From NCBI RefSeq assembly GCF_900111735.1, contig NZ_FOHW01000008.1, forward strand, positions 23,413-87,412: a DNA stretch of 64,000 nt. Reading direction: 5' to 3'. The DNA comes from Pseudomonas graminis (GTDB lineage Bacteria > Pseudomonadota > Gammaproteobacteria > Pseudomonadales > Pseudomonadaceae). Below the pieces are notes generated by a model. It saw only the letters and a list, made by a program, of their open reading frames with translations, had not been told where the DNA came from and did no database searches. Numbering within the stretch: the stretch's first letter is position 1; each line of letters starts with the position of its first letter. Positions 24,869-33,800 of the stretch are shown piece after piece. The position numbers were made by a program, and so were the translations under genes.

Positions 24869-25999
24869 TTATATAGGCGCCTGCACCTGCGGACGCTCCT
24901 GCGGATAAAGAACAACGGCCGCGCGAAGTTTGTCGGCGCCAAAGCAACTCATCCCGGCGAACTCTTTGTGGCTGACCGGCATGTATTGGCAGTCCATGGC
25001 CTGACGCTGTTGGCTGTGATCGATATCGGGGTCGTGCAAGTACACGAAATCGTCATCGCAACCCGTGACCAGCACCCAGTGCGGCGCTTTGGAGCGGGTC
25101 AGCCGATAGCTGCTGATCAGCACCAGCGCCAGACCGTTATCCTGTTGCAGTTGCCAGAGATTGAGCGGCGCACTGCCCAGTTGACGGACCGCGCTGCCAG
25201 CCAGTTCGCGGCTGAACTCCTCGTGCACCAGACGCATGACTTCACGCTTTTCTTCGCTGCGCACGCCGGCGAGAAACAACGGCCCGCGCACCGACACCTG
25301 CAGGCCGACCTCGAACCCCCGGCGCAATGCGGCCAGCGCCAGGCCCTGGGGGCTGCAACCGCCATGGCCCGAGGTCATGAACACCGTGGTCGCCTCGCGC
25401 CAGATCTGCAGTTCCTCGTGGCGCTGCATGGCGCGCGGCGGTTGCAGGGCTTTCATGGCCATCAGCAGGCACGCCGGACCGCAGCTGAAGTCCAGGGTTT
25501 GCGGGTAGTACGGCACATGGCGAGCGACGCCGGTGGCGTGTTCGCGGATGCGTTTTTCGTAGCGCAATGCCGGGGCGTGGTCTTCGTAGTAGTCGTCGAT
25601 GCGGTCGAACAGCCGATAGCCGTTGCGCTCATAAAGGCGAATCGCCGGGGCGTTGTCCGGCCGGACTTCAAGGCGCAGATAGGCGCACTCACGCTCAAGG
25701 GCATGCTGTTCGGCCTGGGCCAACAAGTGTTGCCCGAGGCCCTGGCCCCGGGCACCGTCGCTGATCGCCAGCGAGTAAAGCCGGCCCAGCGACGTGCCGT
25801 GATGAAACAGCACCAGCGCGTAACCGGCCAGGCGTTGTTCGGGCTGATCAGTCAGCGCCACGATCAATCGCGCATTGGCCCGCGTGACCATCCAGTGAAA
25901 GCTGCGGGCATTCAGGCGGTCAGATTCGAAGCACTGGTTTTCCAGCACCAACAGTTCATCCACATCGGCAGGCTGGGCGAGGCGATATATAAAGTTCAT
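24869..25999 (-). CDS. GNAT acetyltransferase-C39-like peptidase fusion
   Basis: 376 residues from ATG 25999 (GTG at 26008 is possible). Residues 1-150 are a RimI-like GNAT domain, with acetyl-CoA loop RGQGLGQHLL near 88 and LYERNGYRLF near 125. Residues 165-365 are a C39/papain-like peptidase domain, with catalytic Cys in LDFSCGPACLL near 173 and His/Asp in KAPHWVLVTG and YLHDPD near 305-325, all kept. No signal peptide. It is divergent from a RimK-like ligase gene across 89 bp, and the pair probably acts together on a peptide or amino-acid conjugate. The substrate is unknown. Confidence 0.87.
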   Translation of the reverse strand: MNFIYRLAQPADVDELLVLENQCFESDRLNARSFHWMVTRANARLIVALTDQPEQRLAGYALVLFHHGTSLGRLYSLAISDGARGQGLGQHLLAQAEQHALERECAYLRLEVRPDNAPAIRLYERNGYRLFDRIDDYYEDHAPALRYEKRIREHATGVARHVPYYPQTLDFSCGPACLLMAMKALQPPRAMQRHEELQIWREATTVFMTSGHGGCSPQGLALAALRRGFEVGLQVSVRGPLFLAGVRSEEKREVMRLVHEEFSRELAGSAVRQLGSAPLNLWQLQQDNGLALVLISSYRLTRSKAPHWVLVTGCDDDFVYLHDPDIDHSQQRQAMDCQYMPVSHKEFAGMSCFGADKLRAAVVLYPQERPQVQAPI

Positions 26000-26088
26000 G
26001 TCCGACACCGTAAAGAGTGAGTAACGAAACGGGACATTTCTACAAAGCCATGTTTTATAGAAAGGACTGTTTCCCGAAGGATCAACTC

Positions 26089-27672
26089 ATGAATGCGGTG
26101 CCGGTGAAGACCGACGAAGTATCAGCACAACCTCAGCGTTCGGCAACTTTTAATGTCAATCCGCTGAAACCTGTTTCAACCCGAAGCCAACTGTTGATTG
26201 TCGTTGAGCGGCTCGAAGACTGGTCGTCTTACTTGCCCAGCGAACACTTGATCAGCGCCCAGGACTATCTGGAGAACCCGCCCCAGAACACTGCCGGTCA
26301 GCGGGTGCAAGTGATCAACCTGTGCCGCAGTTACCGCTATCTCGGCCACGGTTATTACTGCTCGCTGTTGGCCGAAGCCCGGGGGCACCATGTGATTCCG
26401 TCGGTGAAGACCATCAGCGAACTGACCCGCAAATCCCTTTACGGCCTGGCCCTGGATGACCTCGACAAGCGCCTCGAACATGCGCTGCGGGACCATCCGT
26501 ATGACGAAACCGAGGGCTTCACCCTGAGCCTGTATTTCGGTCAGACCGATCTCGCGCCGTTGCAGGATCTGGCCCGTCAGCTATTCGAAGCGTTTCCTGC
26601 GCCGATCCTGCTGGTGGAGTTTCGCAAGCGCGACAACTGGCACATCGTCGGCATCAAAACCGGCGCCTTGACCCGCCTGCGTGATCATCAGCAGGACCAG
26701 TTCGCTCAGTCCCTGGACAGCTTCAGTCGCAAGATCTGGCGCCAGCCCCGTTCCCCTCGCACCTATCGCTACGACCTGGCGATTCTGCATGACCCGCAGG
26801 AAGCGTTGCCGCCGTCGAACCGCAAGGCGCTGGACAACTTCATCCGCGTCGGCCAGCAACTGGGCGTGGACGTTGAGCTGATCGAGAAAAAGGATTACTC
26901 GCGGCTGGCCGAATACGACGCGCTGCTGATCCGCGAGACCACCAGCGTCGACAACCACACCTACCGCTTCGCCAAGAAGGCCGAGAGCGAAGGGCTGGTG
27001 GTGATGGATGATCCGGCGTCGATCCTGCGCTGCACCAACAAGGTCTACCTGACCGACCTGCTCAAGAGCCACAAGCTGGGCATGCCGGCCACGGAAATCC
27101 TCTACAAGGAGCGACCGGATGATTTGGAGCACGTCGCGGCACGACTGGGCTTCCCGCTGGTGCTGAAGATCCCCGACGGCTGCTTCTCCAAAGGCGTGAT
27201 CAAAGTGCAGGACGCGCAGCAATTGCAGGAGGCGGCGCGGGAGCTGTTCGAACATTCAGTGCTGCTGCTGGCCCAGGAATACCTCTACACCGAATACGAC
27301 TGGCGCATCGGCGTGCTCAACCGCAAACCGGTGTTCGCCTGCCAGTACTTCATGTCCAAGGGGCATTGGCAGATTTACAACCACAAGGCTATCGATGCGG
27401 AGATCAACGGCGAGTGCCGTACCCTCGCAGTTCATGATGCGCCGCGGGCGGTGGTGGAACTGGCGGTGAAGACTGCCAACCTGATTGGCGACGGGCTGTA
27501 CGGCGTCGACTTGAAGCAGTCCGGCGATCGCGTGGTGGTGATCGAAGTCAATGACAACCCGAACCTCGACGCCGGTATTGAAGACGCCTGGCTGCAGGAC
27601 GATCTGTACGCGCTGGTGCTGGAGGAGTTCATTCGCCGGCTCGACATCAAACGTCGCGGTCTGGCGGGTTAG
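26089..27672 (+). CDS. RimK-like ATP-grasp ligase with RLAN N-terminal domain
   Basis: 527 residues from ATG 26089 (AAGGA eight bases upstream). Residues 25-200 are the RimK-like N-terminal (RLAN) domain found on this subfamily. Residues 250-520 are the pre-ATP-grasp and ATP-grasp fold, with ILRCTNKVYLTDLLKSHKLGMP near 320, FPLVLKIPDGCFSKGV near 360 and the Mg site in VIEVNDNPNLDAG near 485. Members join amino acids, often glutamate, to a carboxyl group of a protein or peptide. It is much longer than RpsF-modifying RimK. Divergent GNAT/C39 partner; a CorA-like gene follows after 4 bp. Confidence 0.9.
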   Translation: MNAVPVKTDEVSAQPQRSATFNVNPLKPVSTRSQLLIVVERLEDWSSYLPSEHLISAQDYLENPPQNTAGQRVQVINLCRSYRYLGHGYYCSLLAEARGHHVIPSVKTISELTRKSLYGLALDDLDKRLEHALRDHPYDETEGFTLSLYFGQTDLAPLQDLARQLFEAFPAPILLVEFRKRDNWHIVGIKTGALTRLRDHQQDQFAQSLDSFSRKIWRQPRSPRTYRYDLAILHDPQEALPPSNRKALDNFIRVGQQLGVDVELIEKKDYSRLAEYDALLIRETTSVDNHTYRFAKKAESEGLVVMDDPASILRCTNKVYLTDLLKSHKLGMPATEILYKERPDDLEHVAARLGFPLVLKIPDGCFSKGVIKVQDAQQLQEAARELFEHSVLLLAQEYLYTEYDWRIGVLNRKPVFACQYFMSKGHWQIYNHKAIDAEINGECRTLAVHDAPRAVVELAVKTANLIGDGLYGVDLKQSGDRVVVIEVNDNPNLDAGIEDAWLQDDLYALVLEEFIRRLDIKRRGLAG

Positions 27673-27676
27673 GGCG

Positions 27677-28609
27677 GTGGTCAAGGGTCACCGCCTGGAG
27701 GCGGGCCGGTTACGGGAATGCGCCGAAGCCGACGCGAGTGTGCTGTGGTTCAGCGATCCGGACGCAGCGGAGAAGACCCTGCTGCTGGAGCGCTTCAATC
27801 TGGACGACCACGCCCTGGCCTCGGCGCTCGACCCGGACGAGGTGTCGCGGATCGAGTTTCATCCGGACGCGCTGTTCATGATCTGGAAGCGGCCGGAGAA
27901 CTATTCGGGCAAAGACACCTTTTCCTTTGACGTGTCGTCGTTCGGGGTCCTGCTCAGCCCCCGCCACATGGTGCTGATCTGCGCCGACAGCAAGCAGATC
28001 AGCGACCTGGGACAGCACCGGCCGATGCACACGCTGATGGACGTGTTGCTGGAGGTGCTGTTCCACAACATCCATCATTATCTCGGTCACCTCAAAGTGA
28101 TCAAGATGATTGCCCGGGAACTGCAGCAGCAATTCAATGCCTCGATGGACAGCCGCCATCTGGTGCAGATGTTCAACCTGAGCGAAAGCCTGGTCTATTA
28201 CATCAACGCCATCGACAGCAACGGCTCGGTCCTGACCCGCCTGCGCAATCACGCCCACAAGCATCAGTTTTCCGGCGACAGTCTGGCGCTGATCGAAGAC
28301 ATGATCATCGAGAACGAGCAGTGCCATAAACAGGCGAACATCTATTCCACCGTGTTCGCCAGCCTGATGGACGCGCGGGGCAATCTGGTGAACAACAACA
28401 CCAATACCCTGCTGCGCAAGCTGACGTTGATCAACGTGGTGTTCTTGCCGCTGAACCTGCTGGCGGGGATTGGCGGGATGTCGGAATACAGCATGATGAC
28501 CACGCCCATCCCGTGGTGGATCAGCTACCCGGCGTTGCTGGTCGGCATGGCCGGGTTGGGCGTGGGGATGGTGGTGATCCTCAAGCGTATGGCGCGGGCG
28601 AGTCAGTGA
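27677..28609 (+). CDS. CorA-family divalent cation transporter with altered GMN motif
   Basis: 310 residues from GTG 27677, 4 bp after the RimK-like stop, so probably cotranscribed. Residues 1-240 form the cytoplasmic CorA domain (FDVSSFGVLLSPRHMVLIC near 78; long helices with LLEVLFHNIHHYLGHL). Two C-terminal membrane helices follow (about 250-272 and 283-303). The selectivity motif at the end of the first helix reads GGMSEYS where classical CorA has GMN, so ion preference may differ. The longer frame that begins inside the RimK-like gene has no support. Confidence 0.85.
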   Translation: MVKGHRLEAGRLRECAEADASVLWFSDPDAAEKTLLLERFNLDDHALASALDPDEVSRIEFHPDALFMIWKRPENYSGKDTFSFDVSSFGVLLSPRHMVLICADSKQISDLGQHRPMHTLMDVLLEVLFHNIHHYLGHLKVIKMIARELQQQFNASMDSRHLVQMFNLSESLVYYINAIDSNGSVLTRLRNHAHKHQFSGDSLALIEDMIIENEQCHKQANIYSTVFASLMDARGNLVNNNTNTLLRKLTLINVVFLPLNLLAGIGGMSEYSMMTTPIPWWISYPALLVGMAGLGVGMVVILKRMARASQ

Positions 28610-28653
28610 TCGGTGGGAGCCCGGCGGGTTCCCACTGAACGTGGCGGGAGGTG

Positions 28654-29595
28654 TTATTCCGACGCCTGCAAACCCTTCTGCCTCATCACCTGATTCTTTT
28701 CTTTCTTGTACTGCAGGGCGACTTCCGGCGCGGGGCCGCTCTTGCCCGTTTCCATCCACAAGCGCATGCGGCTGGCATCGGCGAAGTGGGTGTATTTGCC
28801 GAAGGCGTCGAGAATGACCACGGACACCGGACGATTGGCCATGCTGGTCAACAGCACCAGACAGTGGCCGGCCTGGTTGGTGAAGCCGGTCTTGGTCAGC
28901 TTGATGTCCCAGTTGGATTTACGCACCAGATGGTCGGTGTTGCTAAAGCCGAGGATGTAGTTCGGCTTGCGGAAGGTCACGGTTTTCTCTGGGGTGGTGC
29001 TCAGCTCGCGCAGCATCGGGTAGTTGCGTGCGGCGAGGGCCAGCTTGGTCAGGTCACGCGCAGTGGAAACGTTGTAGACCGACAGTCCGGTGGGCTCCAT
29101 GTACACGGTGTGGTTCATGCCCAGGGCCTTGGCCTTGGCGTTCATCGCCTTGATGAACGCCGGGTAACCGCCCGGGTAACTGTGGGCCAGACTCGCCGCT
29201 GCGCGGTTTTCCGATGACATCAGGGTGATCAGCATCATGTCGTGGCGGTTCAGCTCACTGCCCAGCTTGACCCGGGAGAACACGCCTTTCATTTCGGCGG
29301 TCTGCGAGATATCGACCTTGATCATCTCGTCCATGGGCAGCTTGGCGTCGAGGGTGACCATCGCGGTCATCAGTTTGGTGACCGAGGCGATCGGCACGAC
29401 GATGTCGGGGTTACTGGCGTACAGCACTTGACCGGTTTGCAGGTCGGTAATCATGGCGCTGCCGGAAGCCAGATGCAGATTGGACGGATCACGATTGAAC
29501 CCGGCCGATTCTTTGGCCAGTGCGAGGGTGGAAAGTGCGCAGCCTGTAAGTGCAAATAATAGGCCGATGACGGTTGGGCGAATTTTCAAGAGCAA
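28654..29595 (-). CDS. pbpG: D-alanyl-D-alanine endopeptidase (PBP7)
   Basis: 313 residues. A signal peptide (about 1-27) precedes a penicillin-binding fold. All three active-site motifs are present: SVTK (SxxK) near residue 69, SEN (SxN) near 126 and KTG near 234. PBP7 cleaves peptide cross-links in periplasmic peptidoglycan. The start is not ATG: TTG at 29595, or TTG at 29589 giving MKIRPTV, which resembles homologues better. Convergent with the CorA-like gene; a stem GTGGGAgCCC / GGGtTCCCAC lies between them at about 28615-28637. Confidence 0.92.
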   Translation of the reverse strand: MLLKIRPTVIGLLFALTGCALSTLALAKESAGFNRDPSNLHLASGSAMITDLQTGQVLYASNPDIVVPIASVTKLMTAMVTLDAKLPMDEMIKVDISQTAEMKGVFSRVKLGSELNRHDMMLITLMSSENRAAASLAHSYPGGYPAFIKAMNAKAKALGMNHTVYMEPTGLSVYNVSTARDLTKLALAARNYPMLRELSTTPEKTVTFRKPNYILGFSNTDHLVRKSNWDIKLTKTGFTNQAGHCLVLLTSMANRPVSVVILDAFGKYTHFADASRMRLWMETGKSGPAPEVALQYKKEKNQVMRQKGLQASE

Positions 29596-29927
29596 CGCTC
29601 ACTTAATGATGGAAATAGCGTGGAACGTCGGACTTTCTTCAAGGACGACAACAAGTTCGGCGCATTTTAGGAGCAAGTTTCTGAAGTTGTCGATGGGGTG
29701 GCACGGGGTTTCGCCAATAAACCGCTGTTGTATGGCTCAGGTTCAGGTAGCGGATCCAAAAACCCTGTATTTAAAAGGGTCGAATTGCTGTTTGTGGTGC
29801 GCCTGACGAACAGGGCCGCGCATCGAAACCGGATTCGTAAGCAAAAAAAAGCCCGCGTCATTAATGAGGCGGGCTAAAGGGGTGTGCGGAGCAACGCACA
29901 ATTCACGAGGAAAGAGCGACCAGGGTT
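29596..29927. other. Intergenic region between pbpG and a small ORF
   Basis: 332 bp. It holds the pbpG upstream region and the terminator at 29843-29875. No other gene is supported; the open frames lack start signals. Confidence 0.5.
29843..29875 (-). terminator. Terminator of the 29928-30110 gene
   Basis: Stem AGCCCGC / GCGGGCT with a 12-base loop, followed on the minus strand by eight T residues. Confidence 0.85.
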
Positions 29928-30110
29928 TCAGCTGTTGAGCGTGCGGCATTCAAGTTGCTGCGATAGCGCTTGGGCGGCCGGCAGTGAAGGCAAAGGACCG
30001 CTGACGGGTTCGCCGTCGTGCATCAAGTACCAGCACGCCAACAGACCGCGCTCGCGAAGCTGGGCGGGTACTGCGCTGCCGACAACCGACATGATTTGAA
30101 CCTTGGTCAT
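29928..30110 (-). CDS. Small conserved hypothetical protein (60 aa)
   Basis: 60 residues from ATG 30110, with GGAGG six bases upstream, the best ribosome site in the frame. The sequence begins MTKVQIMSVVGSAVPAQLRE and has CWYLMHDGEPVSGPLPSLP in the middle, compact and mostly hydrophilic. No signal peptide or membrane segment. A strong terminator follows, making a short monocistronic unit. Family not recognised. Confidence 0.65.
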   Translation of the reverse strand: MTKVQIMSVVGSAVPAQLRERGLLACWYLMHDGEPVSGPLPSLPAAQALSQQLECRTLNS

Positions 30111-30261
30111 AAGTGCCTCCATCAATCCATGGCGCCACTTTACGGCGCGATCGGTGGATGCAGAAATCAACGCGCTCGATAGTCGTCATTGATGCGCGGG
30201 TAGGGACGGTGGTGGGCAGCGTGGCTGAACCGCGCCTGAGTCCGGTATAAGCCCCGGAAAC

Positions 30262-30287
30262 AAAAACCCCGCCGGGGAAGGGCGGGG
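30262..30287 (-). terminator. Terminator of the 30346-30711 gene
   Basis: Stem CCCCGCC / GGCGGGG with a short loop; TTTTT follows on the minus strand. Confidence 0.85.
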
Positions 30288-30345
30288 TCATTACTGAGTG
30301 AGGGCTGACGCGCATGATCGGCAGCCCTGCCTGAGCAAACCGCTG

Positions 30346-30711
30346 TTACCAGCGACCGCCACCGTGGTAGTAGCCCGGTGGTGGGCCGTAATAACGCGGT
30401 GGACCGTAATAGCGTGGCGGGCCGTAATAGCGCTGCTCATACACGACCGGACGTTCAACGACATAGGCCGGCTGGTAATAAACCGGCGGTGGCGGCGGTG
30501 GCGCGTAATAAACAGGTGCCGGGGCCGCGTACACGGGAGCCGGCGATACATACGTCGGACCGGACGCCACGGCCGCGCCGACCACACCGCCAACGACCGC
30601 ACCGATCACGGCTGCTCCACCCCAGCCCGGGCCGCCGCCATGGGCTTCAGCCTGGCCTGCGAGGGCGAGGGCGCCTAACAACAGGGCAACTTTGGGGATC
30701 TGACGAATCAT
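30346..30711 (-). CDS. Exported Tyr/Pro-rich protein with glycine-zipper segment
   Basis: 121 residues. The signal peptide ends at AEA near residue 22. A Gly-zipper-like hydrophobic stretch (GGAAVIGAVVGGVVGAAVASG, about 30-50) follows, and the C-terminal half is rich in Tyr and Pro with repeated RYYGPP units. The glycine zipper suggests membrane insertion, with a surface-exposed tail. Such proteins are common in Pseudomonas and have no assigned role. A terminator follows; monocistronic. Confidence 0.7.
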   Translation of the reverse strand: MIRQIPKVALLLGALALAGQAEAHGGGPGWGGAAVIGAVVGGVVGAAVASGPTYVSPAPVYAAPAPVYYAPPPPPPVYYQPAYVVERPVVYEQRYYGPPRYYGPPRYYGPPPGYYHGGGRW

Positions 30712-30849
30712 GACTGTTCCTCGGTGTTCAGTCCCGTTGTCGCGAGCCTGCGTTACGCTCAGGCACTGCCACGGGATAACTTCTCAGACAACGGTTTCGG
30801 AAATATCTGCGAGGCCGCTGCGTAAATTTTGTGTAAGGTATTCGACAAC

Positions 30850-30855
30850 TATAAT
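30850..30855 (+). promoter_or_regulatory. Probable -10 element of the AroE-like gene
   Basis: A perfect TATAAT 83 bp before the ATG at 30939; a TTTTGT at 17-bp spacing is a weak -35. Confidence 0.45.
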
Positions 30856-30938
30856 GACAACGGCTCTGCCGGTTCTGGGCGAGCGAGGGGATTCTACGCC
30901 TTTCCCCAAGCGTCTTCTAATACCACTCGGGAGATTTC

Positions 30939-31751
30939 ATGTTGGTCACTGCCAGTAAGGAAACGCTGTTGTGCATGTCACTGGCCGGACGTCCGGGCAA
31001 CTTCGGCGTGCGCTTCCATAACCACCTCTATCAACAGTTGGGCCTGAACTTCTATTACAAGACTTTCTCGCCGAACGACCTGCCCGCGGCCATCGCCGGT
31101 ATGCGTTCATTGGGCATTCGCGGGTGCGGCGTGTCCATGCCTTTTAAAGAAGCCTCTATCGAGCTGGTCGATGAGCTGGATGCGTCCGCCGCCGTTATTC
31201 AATCCATCAATACCATCGTCAATACCGATGGCCACTTGAAAGCCTACAACACCGATTACATCGCCATCGCCCAACTGGTCGACACCCATCAGGTCCCGCG
31301 CACCCGCTTCGCCCTGCGCGGCAGCGGTGGTATGGCCAAGGCGGTCGCCTGTGCCTTGCGCGACGCCGGTTTTACAGATGGGCTGATCGTGGCGCGCAAT
31401 GAACAGGCGGGCAGGGCGCTTGCCCGGACGTGCGGCTTTGCGTGGCAGGCTGAACTGGGCAGTGAACGCCCGCCGCTGCTGGTGAACGTCACCCCGTTGG
31501 GGATGGCAGGCGATCAGGCCGGGGCGCTGGCCTTTGACGTGTCCGCCATCGAGCAGGCCGACACCGCGTTTGACGTCGTCGCCACGCCTGCACGCACGCC
31601 GTTCATTGTCGAGGCCGAGCGCCTCGGCAAGCGCCTGATCACCGGTGACCAGGTCGCGGCGATACAGGCGCTGGAGCAGTTCATCCTTTACACCGGCGTG
31701 ACCCCAAGCGAGGAGCAATATCAGGCAGCGGCGGCGTTCGCTCGGGGCTGA
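30939..31751 (+). CDS. Shikimate dehydrogenase-like (AroE family) oxidoreductase
   Basis: 270 residues. The AroE substrate domain has the catalytic Lys in SMPFKEA near residue 66 and Asp in AYNTDYIA near 103. The NADP domain has GSGGMAKAVA near 125 in place of the usual GAGGA motif and NVTPLGM near 185. Core AroE is normally elsewhere, so this is likely one of the AroE-like paralogues, some of which use quinate, shikimate or aminoshikimate. The FH(N)xxYxxLGL N-terminal motif is present (FHNHLYQQLGL). Monocistronic, followed by the REP array. Confidence 0.88.
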   Translation: MLVTASKETLLCMSLAGRPGNFGVRFHNHLYQQLGLNFYYKTFSPNDLPAAIAGMRSLGIRGCGVSMPFKEASIELVDELDASAAVIQSINTIVNTDGHLKAYNTDYIAIAQLVDTHQVPRTRFALRGSGGMAKAVACALRDAGFTDGLIVARNEQAGRALARTCGFAWQAELGSERPPLLVNVTPLGMAGDQAGALAFDVSAIEQADTAFDVVATPARTPFIVEAERLGKRLITGDQVAAIQALEQFILYTGVTPSEEQYQAAAAFARG

Positions 31752-31781
31752 TGCGTCTGCCGCTTACCCAATGGCAAGCCG

Positions 31782-32307
31782 TCTTCGCGGGCAAGCGCGC
31801 TCCTACAATGGATCTCGGCAGCGGTCACGGTGTTGGGCGGACGCAAAAACCTGTAGGAGTGACCGGGGTGGCGTTCCACCTTGCTCGCGAATGCGGTCGT
31901 CAATTACGTGCATCTTTGCCTGGCAAAACGCGATCGCGGGCAAGCGCGCTCCTACAATGGATCTCGGCAGCGGTCATGGTCTTGGGCGGACGCAAAAACC
32001 TGTAGGAGTGAGCTTGCTCGCGAAGGCGGTCGTCCATTACATGCATCTCTGCGTGGCAAAACGCGATCGCGAGCAAGCTCACTCCTACAATGGATCTCGG
32101 CAGCGGTCCTGGTCTTGGGCGGACGCAAAAACCTGTAGGAGTGACCGGGGTGGCGTTCCACCTTGCTCGCGAAGGCGGTCGTCCATTACATGCATCGGTG
32201 CGTGGCAAAATGCGATCGCGGGCAAGCGCGCTCCTACAATGGATCTCGACAGCGTTCATGATCTTGGGCGAACGCAAAACCTGTAGGAGCGCTTGCCCGG
32301 GAACGCG
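31782..32307. repeat. REP array with hairpin-interrupted units
   Basis: A single REP arm at about 31782-31807 is followed by units starting at 31853, 32002, 32135 and 32283. The first three are full inverted pairs with nearly identical spacers (gatctcggcagcggtc...cttgggcggacgcaaaa). Unit lengths are 149, 133 and 148 bp. The two long units carry about 16 extra bases within the left REP arm (CCGGGGTGGCGTTCCAC, itself a GGTGG-CGTT-CCACC hairpin). No genes are supported. Confidence 0.9.
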
Positions 32308-32337
32308 TTGTGTCAGTGCCGGCTTGTCAGGCCGCCT

Positions 32338-33024
32338 TCAGCCCTCCAGCAACGCCAACCGTTCTTCCAGGGCCTCGATGCGGGCTTCGAGTGCTTCGAC
32401 CCGCTCGGCGAGTGCTGAACCGCCTGAGCTGCCCGAATGGCCGCCGCTGCTGCGCTCCGCCGGTTGCGCGCGGGCGGCGAGAATGGTCTCCCTGTCGGCC
32501 GGATCACCCAGTGCGTGGAGGTAGCGATCTTCTCGCTGGCCCGCCTGTTTCGGGATCAACACCGCCAGCCCGCGCCCGATCAGCCGGTCAAGCTGATGCA
32601 CCACCGCGTCGGCGTCTTCGAAGTCGTGCATGCGGTTGCTGCGGGTCAGCAGCTCGTTGATGGTCTGCGGTCCGCGCAGCAACAGCAGGCCGGTCAGGAT
32701 GAGTTGCGCCGGCACCAGCTCCAGTGTCTTGTCGACGCGGTGTTCCCAGCGGTCCGCCCGGCTGCCCATGACCAGACGCGTCAGTTGCAGGCTTTCCAGC
32801 GCGCGCAGGCTCTGACCGACCTGGCCCGGCGTCAGGTTCATCACCGGTTCGCGACTGGTCTTCTGGTTACACGCCAGCACCAGCGCGTTGAGGGTCAGGG
32901 GGTAGGTTTCGGGATGGGTTGCCTGCTTCTCTATCAGGCAGCCCAGAATGCGCACTTCGGTGCTGCTCAGCTGCAGCGTATCCGCGGCTTCAACGGTGTT
33001 TTCGGAATCCAGCTCGTCAGACAT
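32338..33024 (-). CDS. YceH family protein (DUF480)
   Basis: 228 residues from ATG 33024 (MSDELDSE); the upstream extension has no family similarity. Two winged-helix domains: [28 protein letters not shown] near residue 20 is the family signature, and [20 protein letters not shown] near 125 starts the second. A C-terminal coiled coil ([25 protein letters not shown]) may mediate assembly. Conserved in gammaproteobacteria; molecular role not established. Confidence 0.9.
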   Translation of the reverse strand: MSDELDSENTVEAADTLQLSSTEVRILGCLIEKQATHPETYPLTLNALVLACNQKTSREPVMNLTPGQVGQSLRALESLQLTRLVMGSRADRWEHRVDKTLELVPAQLILTGLLLLRGPQTINELLTRSNRMHDFEDADAVVHQLDRLIGRGLAVLIPKQAGQREDRYLHALGDPADRETILAARAQPAERSSGGHSGSSGGSALAERVEALEARIEALEERLALLEG

Positions 33025-33133
33025 GACCCATTCCCCAAGCGTTGAAAAGGCTATGAGGGTAGGGGCTGGATGAGGTAAAAGACAAGCCGCGTTCGCGTTC
33101 GTCTCCTTGCGACTCATTCCCCCAGGAACTGCC

Positions 33134-33643
33134 ATGACCCTTTCTCTGTACGCCGCTTCGATTCCTGTCTTCAAGCAAATGCTCACCGCCCTCAGCGCCG
33201 TTCTGGCCAAAGGCGAAGCCCACGCCACCGCCAAAAACATTCAGCCCGATGCGCTGCTGCAGGCGCGTCTGTTCCCCGACATGTTCCCGCTGGTGCGTCA
33301 GGTGCAGATCGCCGTTGATTTCGCCAAAGGTGCTGGCGCACGACTGGCAGGCCTTGAGCCGCCGAAGTACGAAGACACCGAAACCACCTTCGCCGACCTG
33401 CAAGCGCTGCTGACCAAGGTGCTGGCGTTCCTCGACACAATCAAGGCCGAGCAGGTCGATGGCAACGAAGCGCGCGAGATCGTGCTGCGCCCTGGCACCG
33501 AAAAGGAAAAACGTCTGAACACCCAGACCTACCTGCTGCATTACTCGCTGCCGCAGTTTTTCTTCCACGTCACCACGGCGTATGACCTGCTGCGCCACAA
33601 TGGCGTGGAAGTGGGCAAGCGCGACTACATGGGCGCTTACTGA
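33134..33643 (+). CDS. DUF1993 family protein
   Basis: 169 residues from ATG 33134 (AGGAA upstream). A mostly helical protein of the DUF1993 group, related to DinB-like four-helix bundles: [23 protein letters not shown] near the N-terminus, [21 protein letters not shown] near 45 and [20 protein letters not shown] near 140. Such folds often bind a metal with His residues, but catalysis is unproven. Divergent from yceH. Confidence 0.88.
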   Translation: MTLSLYAASIPVFKQMLTALSAVLAKGEAHATAKNIQPDALLQARLFPDMFPLVRQVQIAVDFAKGAGARLAGLEPPKYEDTETTFADLQALLTKVLAFLDTIKAEQVDGNEAREIVLRPGTEKEKRLNTQTYLLHYSLPQFFFHVTTAYDLLRHNGVEVGKRDYMGAY

Positions 33644-33800
33644 CAGACCTCGCTGCCCGTCTCAGCGCGGGCAGCGACATGTGTTTCGTCCGGCGCCTGG
33701 CTCCCAAGCGCCCGGCGCTGTTACCCTCCGCATCCTGATTCACGCCACATCTGATCGGCCGCTCCGCAAGGACTGGTCGTTTTGTCGTTCTGGAGATTTC

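Noticed and set aside
31853..32300. CRISPR-like array appearance (regular repeats and spacers)
   Set aside because: The spacers are nearly identical, the repeats are inverted REP pairs and no cas genes are near; it is a REPIN array.
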